DNA of 28,857 bases. It comes from Lachnospiraceae bacterium UBA7199. Its GTDB lineage: Bacteria; Bacillota; Clostridia; Lachnospirales; Lachnospiraceae. The notes beneath the pieces were generated by a model. The model did no database searches, was not told the DNA's origin, and saw only the letters and a program-made list of their open reading frames with translations. Position numbers and translations under genes: made by a program. Positions 22,354-28,857 of this stretch are shown here, piece by piece. Within the stretch, counting starts at the first letter, position 1. Every line of letters starts with the position of its first letter. The DNA lies in NCBI GenBank assembly GCA_002490775.1, contig DKUR01000078.1:1-28857 (forward strand). The letters run 5' to 3'.

Positions 22354-23295
22354 ATGAAACATTTGTATTATGCAGCAATTTTAACTTTATATGATAAGAA
22401 TTGCGAGATTGATGAAAGAGAACAAAGAAAATATATTCGTTTTTTATTGGAGGAAGGAGTAAGGGGATTTTTTCCCTGTGGAACTTCGGGGGAATATACG
22501 ACGCTTTCTCAAAAAGAAAATCTGAAGCTTTTGCAGATTGTATTGGAGGAAAATAATGATAAAGTTCCGGTAATTCCCTGTGCCAGTACAGCATCCTTTC
22601 ACAATACCGTAGCGCTGATCAGGGAAATGGAGCACATGGGGATACAGGCAGTTTCCATATGTCCGCCTTATTACACACCCCTTAGGCAAAGTGATATTTT
22701 GGATTATTACCGTCATATTCTTGATGCTGTGCAGGTGGATGTTTATTTATATAATATTCCGGCTTTTACCAATCCCATTTCCTTTGAAACCTTTGAAAAA
22801 CTTTTACTGCATCCTAAAGTAGTGGGGATTAAAGACAGCAGCGGCAATATGAAAACAATCAGCCGCTATGTGGCGGCAAAAAGCGGCAGGAGAGATGAAT
22901 TCAGAGTTATGACAGGCACAGATGAAATGATTTTGCCAGCATTAAGCGGGGGATGTTTTGGAAGTGTAAGTGCGTTATCCGGGGTAATTCCTGAGGTTCA
23001 TAATCTTTTATATGATACATACCGGAATGATTTAACGTTTGCTCAACAAATTCAGATAAAAATTGCAGAGCTTGCATCGGAATGTGAAAAGTATATTTTT
23101 CCGGTAGGATATAAATTTGCTTTAGAGGCGCGGGGATTTGCAATGCCGGCTTTTAGGCAGAACGTGGTGGAACATATAAGTGGAGACGATTATGGACAAG
23201 GCAGGGAACGAATTCACATGCTGGTGGACGAATTGCTTGCTATGGCGGATAAGGAAAAGGTGCAGGACAGGGAGCAAAACAGAAAATGGGCATAG
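22354..23295 (+). CDS. DHDPS/NAL family aldolase or lyase
   Basis: A 313-residue class I aldolase of the dihydrodipicolinate synthase superfamily. GTSGEY (43-48) binds the pyruvate carboxylate, Y133 (YNIP) is the catalytic tyrosine and K160 (GIKDSSG) forms the Schiff base. The start at 22354 matches where the family begins; an upstream ATG at 22321 has no ribosome binding site. Beside an acid-sugar dehydratase it most likely splits a 2-keto-3-deoxy sugar acid to pyruvate and an aldehyde, rather than making lysine precursors. Chain length and stereochemistry of the substrate cannot be read from these motifs. Confidence 0.85.
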   Translation: MKHLYYAAILTLYDKNCEIDEREQRKYIRFLLEEGVRGFFPCGTSGEYTTLSQKENLKLLQIVLEENNDKVPVIPCASTASFHNTVALIREMEHMGIQAVSICPPYYTPLRQSDILDYYRHILDAVQVDVYLYNIPAFTNPISFETFEKLLLHPKVVGIKDSSGNMKTISRYVAAKSGRRDEFRVMTGTDEMILPALSGGCFGSVSALSGVIPEVHNLLYDTYRNDLTFAQQIQIKIAELASECEKYIFPVGYKFALEARGFAMPAFRQNVVEHISGDDYGQGRERIHMLVDELLAMADKEKVQDREQNRKWA

Positions 23296-23334
23296 AGAAG
23301 AGAAACATTTGAAGCAGAAGGGAAAAGAAGCAGG

Positions 23335-24459
23335 ATGAAGATAACAAATGTAGAAGCTATTATATTAAGGCAGCCGGGAGAGATTTTAATGATTGGCGAC
23401 GGCAGTCAGGATACGGTTTTGATTAAGATCGAGACAGATGAAGGAATTACCGGATGGGGAGAATGCGACTCTTCTCCCTATGTAGTAAAGACAATTGTAG
23501 ATTGTCCTCCTTCCCACGTGGTATGCAGAGGATTGAAAGATATTTTAATGGGACAAGATCCTTTTGATGTGGAAAAAATATGGAATGATATGTATCGGGG
23601 CAGCTATTACTATGGCAGAAGAAGCGTGGGGATTCATGCCATGAGCGGCATAGATATTGCACTGTGGGATATTATGGGGAAAGCAGCAGGAAGGCCTGTT
23701 CATAAGCTGTTAGGAGGCAGAATAAACAGCCGGCTGAGGGCATATGCCAGTATGCTGATGCCGGATACGGAAGAAGAGGTGGTGCAGAAAGCAAAAGAAT
23801 ATATGGCAAAAGGATTTACAGCCATAAAATTTGGCTGGGGAGCCTTGGGGGAATCCAGGGAAAAAGATATACGTCTTGTGAAGGCGGCTAGGGAAGCTAT
23901 GGGAGAAGAAGCGGATCTGATGCTGGATATCGGATATCTTTGGAAGAACAGCAAATATGCGGAAATGATGTGCAAAGAGCTTGAGCCCTTTCACCCCTAT
24001 TGGATTGAGGAACCGATTATCAGTGATGATGTGCAGGGATTTTCCAGATTAACGCCCAAAACCACTTTAAGGATTGCCAGCGGAGAGGAACTGACCGGGC
24101 TTTATGAGTTTAGAGAGCTGATAGAAAAAGGCGGCGTAGATATTGTACAGCCGGATATGAGCCGGTGCGGCGGCATCACCATTGCAAAGAAAATTGCAGA
24201 CATGGCATTGCTAAACGGAATTGAGCTTTGTCCCCATGCATTTAAGTCAGGGATTTTGATGGCGGCAAGCATTCAGCTTTTAGCTGCATATAAGGGAACA
24301 CCACTGCTGGAATACTGTAGTCAGGAGACGGTATTAAGTAAGGGACTTTTAAAAAATCATTTTGCATTACAGATGGATGGTACAGTAGAGATCCCGGATA
24401 CCCCGGGGCTGGGAATTGAAGTTGATGAAGCTGCGGTTGCAAAATACCGCATTTCATAA
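23335..24459 (+). CDS. Enolase-superfamily acid-sugar dehydratase (mandelate racemase group)
   Basis: A 374-residue enzyme with the capping domain at about 1-130 and a barrel after it. Metal ligands are D198 (LDIGY), E225 (WIEEP) and E251 (SGEE). H301 (PHAF) with D274 (QPDMSRCGG) forms the His-Asp dyad, and E326 matches the third general-acid position. K165 is the first lysine, but the usual second lysine of the KxK motif is replaced by glycine (K165-F166-G167). Most such enzymes dehydrate aldonates or uronates to 2-keto-3-deoxy acids. Only a weak purine-rich site precedes the ATG. It is followed by the transporter genes of the same operon. Confidence 0.85.
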   Translation: MKITNVEAIILRQPGEILMIGDGSQDTVLIKIETDEGITGWGECDSSPYVVKTIVDCPPSHVVCRGLKDILMGQDPFDVEKIWNDMYRGSYYYGRRSVGIHAMSGIDIALWDIMGKAAGRPVHKLLGGRINSRLRAYASMLMPDTEEEVVQKAKEYMAKGFTAIKFGWGALGESREKDIRLVKAAREAMGEEADLMLDIGYLWKNSKYAEMMCKELEPFHPYWIEEPIISDDVQGFSRLTPKTTLRIASGEELTGLYEFRELIEKGGVDIVQPDMSRCGGITIAKKIADMALLNGIELCPHAFKSGILMAASIQLLAAYKGTPLLEYCSQETVLSKGLLKNHFALQMDGTVEIPDTPGLGIEVDEAAVAKYRIS

Positions 24460-24494
24460 TAAAGCAAACTAATCAAACACGAGGAGGAATGAGC

Positions 24495-25841
24495 ATGAAG
24501 AAGAAATGGGCATTGCTGGTGGCAGCCAGTATGATTTTATCTACACTTTTGACAGGCTGTGGGGCAGGAGGAGAAGTTAAGCTTCCGGAAACGGACGACA
24601 ATCAGGCAGCGCAGAATACGGAAAGTGAAGTAAACACTGACCAGACAGGAGAAGAGACAACACTGGTATTTTGGAGCATTGGTTTAAAATTAAAGGATGA
24701 CAGCGGCATTAAAATGCCTGAAGAGCTGGCAGCCAACCGATATATTGCAAAATTTGAAGAAGAGCACCCTGGAGTGAAGGTGGAAGTGATCGACCAGCCG
24801 GTGGATGGAATTCATGATTTGTTTAAGGCTGCTAATGTGTCTGAAGAAGGCCCTGATGTAATCGGTTTATGGAGTGGTACGGCAACCAATGAATATCAGG
24901 ATTATTTACTGGCATTGGATGAGTATATGACAGAGGATGAGGTAAATATGTACACAGGAATCAACCTGTGCAAAAAGGATTTTAAGGAAGATGGGGAAAT
25001 TATAGCACTTCCTTACAATGTAACCACTTACAATATTTTTTATAACAAAGAATACTTTGAAAAAGCAGGAATTGCGGAACTCCCCACTACTTTTGAGGAA
25101 CTCTTGGCAGTGTGCGAACAGTTAAAGGCTGCAGATATACAGCCATTCCTGATCGGTGATTCAGCAGGTGAGAGCACTACATGGGTTACCAGCGAATTTA
25201 TGATTGATCAGGTGGGCACGGAGAAAATTGTAGATTTTGGCACACAGGCACTTCCTTTTTCCTGTGAAGAATACAAAAAATCTCTGGAAACCTGGTGTGG
25301 ACTTTTTGGAAAAGACTATACCAATAAGGATTTTGCAACTTTAAGTGCATGGGACAGTATTCAGCGTTTTGTAACCGGTGAGGGCGCTATGAATGTAAAC
25401 GGAAGCTGGGCGATTGGTGAAATGGAACCAATTATGGGAGAGAATCTTGGTACCTTTAAAATTCCGGCTATCAGCGGGGATGCACCTTATGCAGATTATA
25501 TTGTATCCCAGCCTGGTGCAAATGTTTCTGTGACTACCTACAGTGATAACAAAGAGCTTGCAGTTGAATTTATCAAATTTATGACCAGTGCAGAATTTGA
25601 AGGAGAAGCACATCTGGATACCGGAGATCTGCCGGCGAATAATCAGGTGGATGTTTCAATTATTACAAATCCCATTTCCCAGGCAGCATATAGCTGGGTT
25701 AAGGAAAATAAAGCAGGTATTGGATATGATTCTGTTATCAGTGTTGAAGCAGCCAATGAATTGTATAAGCTGGCGCCCACTATGATCAGCGGAAAGATGA
25801 CGCCGGATGAGTTGATTCAAAAGCTGAGCTCCATCCAGTAA
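24495..25841 (+). CDS. CUT1-type sugar ABC transporter binding lipoprotein
   Basis: A 448-residue extracellular solute-binding protein, family 1. The signal peptide ends in LTGC with lipid-bearing Cys22; a Thr/Glu-rich linker reaches to about 55, and then comes the two-lobed binding domain, starting with TTLVFWS. GAGGAGG lies seven bases before the ATG at 24495; the ATG at 24489 is too close. It is followed by a hairpin and two permease genes. Sugar oligomers such as alpha-galactosides are the likely ligand, given the GH36 gene two genes on, but no ligand residue can be assigned. Confidence 0.9.
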   Translation: MKKKWALLVAASMILSTLLTGCGAGGEVKLPETDDNQAAQNTESEVNTDQTGEETTLVFWSIGLKLKDDSGIKMPEELAANRYIAKFEEEHPGVKVEVIDQPVDGIHDLFKAANVSEEGPDVIGLWSGTATNEYQDYLLALDEYMTEDEVNMYTGINLCKKDFKEDGEIIALPYNVTTYNIFYNKEYFEKAGIAELPTTFEELLAVCEQLKAADIQPFLIGDSAGESTTWVTSEFMIDQVGTEKIVDFGTQALPFSCEEYKKSLETWCGLFGKDYTNKDFATLSAWDSIQRFVTGEGAMNVNGSWAIGEMEPIMGENLGTFKIPAISGDAPYADYIVSQPGANVSVTTYSDNKELAVEFIKFMTSAEFEGEAHLDTGDLPANNQVDVSIITNPISQAAYSWVKENKAGIGYDSVISVEAANELYKLAPTMISGKMTPDELIQKLSSIQ

Positions 25842-25849
25842 GAATGATG

Positions 25850-25879
25850 GCGGGTGCAGAATACTGCGCCCGCTTCTTT
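25850..25879 (+). terminator. Intercistronic hairpin after the binding-protein gene
   Basis: GCGGG-T-GCAG (25850-25859) pairs with CTGC-G-CCCGC (25864-25873), giving a 10-bp stem with one T-G pair and an AATA loop. TTCTTT follows. Such structures in transporter operons act as partial terminators or 3' stabilisers that leave the binding protein in excess over the permeases. Confidence 0.7.
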
Positions 25880-25903
25880 AAAAAATAATAGGAGAAAAAA
25901 CTT

Positions 25904-26830
25904 ATGACGGCAATAGCAAAAAAAGAAGAGTGGAGAAATACAGCAGGACAAAAAGGGAGAGATGAAAAAAGCGCCCAAAGGATATGGGGGTATGCTTTTG
26001 TGGCACCTGCGCTAATTATTTTGTGTATTTTTATGCTGCTGCCTATTCTTCAGATTTTTTATTACAGCCTGACCGACTGGAACGGAGGACTCCAGTCCAA
26101 TTTTATCGGGATGAAAAATTATGTGGATATTTTTAAAAATCCGGATTTTTATACGGTATTAAAAAATAATCTGGTAATTCTGCTGCTGGGGGTGCCTGTC
26201 TGGACGATTTTCCCTTTGTTAATCGCAATGATTATTTATGAAGAAATAAAAGGATATAAATTTTTTAAAACGGTTTATTTTTTCCCAAGTGTATTGTCAA
26301 TTGTTATTGTAGGCACACTGTTTAAAACTTTTTTTGGTTATGTAGGACCTGTGAATATGATGCTTAGGAGTATGGGGCTTGATAATTTGGCTATTGAGTG
26401 GCTGGCAGAAGGGCGTACGAGTCTTCCCATTATTGTTCTGGCAGTAAACTGGGCCGGATTTGGCTCAGCAGTTTTGATTTATCTGGCAGCAATGAGCGCA
26501 ATTGATCCCAGTATTCATGAAGCAGCCGCGCTGGATGGAGCTAACTGGTGGCAGAAATCTTTCTATGTAACGCTGCCTGGGATAAAGAATGTGGTGCAGT
26601 TTACCATTGTGCTAAATGTTATTCACGCTTTCAGCCAGATGTTTTCTTATGTGCTGGTGATGACCAATGGAGGGCCTGGGTATGAAAGTACAGTTTTAGA
26701 GTATTTCATTTATCTAAAGGGTTTCCGGGCAGGAGATATGGGATATGCTTCAGCATTATCGGTGATTTTGTTTGTATTGGTATGTGTGATTAACTTGCTG
26801 CAGTCTCTGATAGGAAAAAAGGAGGATTAG
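25904..26830 (+). CDS. CUT1 sugar ABC transporter permease, MalF type
   Basis: A 308-residue membrane protein with six predicted membrane segments beginning at about 28. A basic cytoplasmic N-terminus precedes them. The ATPase-contact EAA loop is at 206-212 (EAAALDG). AGGAG lies about nine bases before the ATG. It pairs with the next gene. No ATPase gene is present in the window, as is common in Firmicutes CUT1 systems that borrow a shared MsmK/UgpC-type ATPase. Confidence 0.9.
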   Translation: MTAIAKKEEWRNTAGQKGRDEKSAQRIWGYAFVAPALIILCIFMLLPILQIFYYSLTDWNGGLQSNFIGMKNYVDIFKNPDFYTVLKNNLVILLLGVPVWTIFPLLIAMIIYEEIKGYKFFKTVYFFPSVLSIVIVGTLFKTFFGYVGPVNMMLRSMGLDNLAIEWLAEGRTSLPIIVLAVNWAGFGSAVLIYLAAMSAIDPSIHEAAALDGANWWQKSFYVTLPGIKNVVQFTIVLNVIHAFSQMFSYVLVMTNGGPGYESTVLEYFIYLKGFRAGDMGYASALSVILFVLVCVINLLQSLIGKKED

Positions 26831-26833
26831 GAT

Positions 26834-27667
26834 ATGTTTCGGAAGAAAAAACTGACGGTATCAAAAGTTATCGTTTATTTATTTTTAATTGGAACCGCAA
26901 TTTCCACCATCTATCCTGTTATTTTTATGATCCTGTCTTCTTTTAAGGATAAAATTGATTACATGAAAAACATGTTTGGTTTTCCCACGGTCTGGAGGCT
27001 GAATAATTATAAGGCAATCTTTAATAGTTTTGATATCAGGCAGATGATGTTTAACAGCTTTTATGTAACAATAGCAGGTGTAGTAATTTCACTGATTGTA
27101 ACTTCTATGGCAGCATTCAGCCTGACAAAATTAAAGTATAAAGGGAGAAATGGTATTTTCAGCTTGTTTATGTTTGTGCTGATGGTACCGGGGCAGGCTT
27201 TGATGATGCCTATTTATGTGATCATGTCGAAGCTGGGACTGGTAAATACCAGACTTTCCGTAATTTTGGTATATGTGGCTACTTCTATTGCTTTTTCCAC
27301 CTATTTGTTGTACCAGAACTGCCGGGATATTCCTGATGAAATTATGGAGGCGGCAAGAATTGACGGGGCAAGTTACCCTGGAGTTTATATCCGCATTATT
27401 GTTCCTATGCTGCGGCCCACAATGGCAACCTTAGCAATTTTAAATTTTTTAAGTTATTGGAATGAGATCGTATATTCCCGGCTGCTTTTGCAGAAAACAC
27501 AATTGCATACCATGACTTTGGGACTTTTGACGTTAAACGGAAAATATGGCACAAATATGCCGCTTTTAATGAGCGGATTGATTATTAATCTGATCCCTGC
27601 ACTGATGATCTTTATGATATTTAATAAATATTTATCCAAAGGGATTGCAATGGGAAGTGGAAAGTAA
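26834..27667 (+). CDS. CUT1 sugar ABC transporter permease, MalG type
   Basis: A 277-residue partner permease with six membrane segments (first at about 12-34) and an EAA loop at 172-178 (EAARIDG). AAGGAGG inside the end of the previous gene serves as ribosome binding site; the gap between the two genes is only 3 bases. It ends 15 bases before the galactosidase gene. Confidence 0.9.
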   Translation: MFRKKKLTVSKVIVYLFLIGTAISTIYPVIFMILSSFKDKIDYMKNMFGFPTVWRLNNYKAIFNSFDIRQMMFNSFYVTIAGVVISLIVTSMAAFSLTKLKYKGRNGIFSLFMFVLMVPGQALMMPIYVIMSKLGLVNTRLSVILVYVATSIAFSTYLLYQNCRDIPDEIMEAARIDGASYPGVYIRIIVPMLRPTMATLAILNFLSYWNEIVYSRLLLQKTQLHTMTLGLLTLNGKYGTNMPLLMSGLIINLIPALMIFMIFNKYLSKGIAMGSGK

Positions 27668-27682
27668 AGAAAGGAGCCGGTT

Positions 27683-28857
27683 ATGGAACAAATACTTTGG
27701 AAAGATGACAAATATGGCGATATTTTTCTGGAAAACCGGGAGGAAGGACTAAAATTAAAAAAACTGTTTGGCATAAAAATGGAAGGCAATACAGTGTTGG
27801 CAGGGCGGATCTCTGGTTTGTATGATATTTTTACCAGTTTAGGAAGCCATATCAACCAACAGAAAGTAGAAGCAATAGAGTGGGCAGAAGACAAATTTTG
27901 TGCAAACATAAATCTATATGATGGAAGAATGCGCTATGTAACCACATGGAAACGGGAGAGTGACCTGGGAATTGTAAAAAGAACAGATACGATCACAAAT
28001 TTGTCCCCGGAACCTGTTATTCTTTATAAAGCAATGATGCGTTATGTGTTTGCCTATGATGAGTGGGAGGCATATGTACAGAATACCAGATGGTGCTATG
28101 AGAATGTGGGCGCCTGGAATCCGGTACATTTTGGCGGTGTTATGCTGGCCTGTGAAGGAGGACGCACCACCCAGGGAGCAGCTCCTTTCCTGGCCTTGCG
28201 GAATGGCCAGTTTAAAGGGGTTTCCTTTCATCTGATTCCCAATGGAAATTGGAAACTGTCTTTTAAGACGGTAAGTCTGGGGTGCAGTCAGGCAGGAGAA
28301 TATGGATATATGCTGGAAGCAGGACAAAGTGATGAACACTTTGCCATGACATTGCTTCCAGGAGAAACTTTTTCCTTCCCAGAGATGATGATTCAATCGC
28401 TGGAGAGTGGGAAGTTATGGAAGTCGGCAGCAAATCTTCAAAAGTATTTTCTTAAAACGGATCAGGAGCGCTTCCGTATAGAACATCCTGTAGTATATAA
28501 TCCTTGGTTTGAACATTATGCCCTGCTTGATGAAAAGAGATTGAAGGAGCATGTGCAGGCGGCAAAGGAGTTAGGCTGTGAAGTTTTTGAGATAGATGCA
28601 GGCTGGTATGGCAGCAAGGAAGGGGACTGGTGGTGCCAGAGCGGTGACTGGTCAGAAAAAACTGATGGGGCTTTTTATGGAAAAATGAATGACTTTGCGC
28701 AGTACGTAAAGTCACAGGGGCTGGGATTTGGACTTTGGATGGAGCCGGAACGGATTGGGGAGAAAACACCCATATATGAAACCCACCCTGAGTATTTTGG
28801 AAAGGGAAATGGATTTTATTACCCTAAACTTTATAATAAAAGTTTCCCAATCTATCG
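27683..28857 (+). CDS. GH36 alpha-galactosidase, 3' part beyond the window
   Basis: The frame stays open for 391 codons from ATG 27683 (AAGGAG upstream) to the right edge, so the gene is cut by the window and not broken. The N-terminal beta-sandwich (about 1-270) is followed by the start of the GH36 barrel: NPWFEHY near 273-279, EIDAGWYG with D305, and WMEPE at about 352-356. Full-length members have about 700 residues; the catalytic nucleophile and acid lie outside the window. No signal peptide is seen, so it should act in the cytoplasm on imported alpha-galactosides. It forms one unit with the transporter genes. Confidence 0.9.
   Translation, partial: MEQILWKDDKYGDIFLENREEGLKLKKLFGIKMEGNTVLAGRISGLYDIFTSLGSHINQQKVEAIEWAEDKFCANINLYDGRMRYVTTWKRESDLGIVKRTDTITNLSPEPVILYKAMMRYVFAYDEWEAYVQNTRWCYENVGAWNPVHFGGVMLACEGGRTTQGAAPFLALRNGQFKGVSFHLIPNGNWKLSFKTVSLGCSQAGEYGYMLEAGQSDEHFAMTLLPGETFSFPEMMIQSLESGKLWKSAANLQKYFLKTDQERFRIEHPVVYNPWFEHYALLDEKRLKEHVQAAKELGCEVFEIDAGWYGSKEGDWWCQSGDWSEKTDGAFYGKMNDFAQYVKSQGLGFGLWMEPERIGEKTPIYETHPEYFGKGNGFYYPKLYNKSFPIY

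Noticed and set aside
18481..28857. Idea that the DHDPS gene serves lysine synthesis or sialic acid breakdown
   Set aside because: No other lysine or sialate gene is present, and the enolase-type dehydratase and dehydrogenase fit a 2-keto-3-deoxy acid aldolase better.
1..28857. Looked for CRISPR arrays, tRNA or rRNA genes, transposases, phage genes and toxin-antitoxin pairs
   Set aside because: None was seen; the only tandem repeat is the 11-bp array at 6543-6586, which lacks spacers.

Overview
The window looks like chromosomal DNA of a low-to-moderate GC, Gram-positive anaerobe of the Clostridia, most likely a Lachnospiraceae. The reasons are strong AGGAGG-type ribosome binding sites, a class 1B dihydroorotate dehydrogenase with its PyrK partner, a SPOCS/LysM spore-coat-type protein, a CUT1 sugar transporter without its own ATPase, and several small proteins that resemble families I know from that group. 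No rRNA, tRNA, CRISPR array, insertion sequence or phage gene was seen. All similarity statements come from reading motifs; no search was run.

Layout. (1) 41-3153: pyrimidine operon pyrC-pyrK-pyrD behind a sigma-A-type promoter. (2) 3161-4793: a SPOCS/LysM protein with a TTG start. Its start region overlaps a terminator-like hairpin and a sigma-E-like (mother-cell) promoter. (3) 4872-5498, minus strand: an orphan protein behind a good match to a sigma-28/SigD motility promoter. (4) 5682-6458, minus: an AT-rich CPBP-family membrane protease, divergent from an LTA-synthase-like membrane sulfatase (6629-8857). The gap between them holds four tandem 11-bp units. (5) 8934-10007, minus: an XRE regulator, divergent from ispE. 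(6) 10326-13568: ispE, a GntR/FCD regulator, a small acidic protein, murI and a DUF1934 protein. (7) 13579-14052, minus: a small membrane-anchored orphan, divergent from a trigger-factor-like FKBP lipoprotein. That lipoprotein gene overlaps a coiled-coil NlpC/P60 hydrolase gene, which is followed by a divergent ClpX. (8) 18389 to the right edge: a sugar-catabolic locus with an IclR regulator, zinc alcohol dehydrogenase, M24 metallohydrolase, aldose-epimerase-like protein, DHDPS-type aldolase/lyase, enolase-superfamily acid-sugar dehydratase, CUT1 binding protein and two permeases, and the first part of a GH36 alpha-galactosidase.

How they work together. Region 1 makes orotate. Region 7 reads as an envelope and protein-quality module: an extracytoplasmic foldase, a cell-wall hydrolase and an unfoldase subunit. 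Region 8 carries dehydrogenase, dehydratase and aldolase steps of the kind used in non-phosphorylating (Entner-Doudoroff-like) breakdown of a galactoside-derived sugar. The M24 enzyme is the member without an obvious job.

The points most worth a second look are: the overlap of pyr terminator, sporulation promoter and TTG start; the SigD-type promoter on the orphan gene; the trigger-factor-like/NlpC/ClpX-variant cluster; the M24 enzyme in a sugar-acid operon; and the dyads around the iclR promoter.
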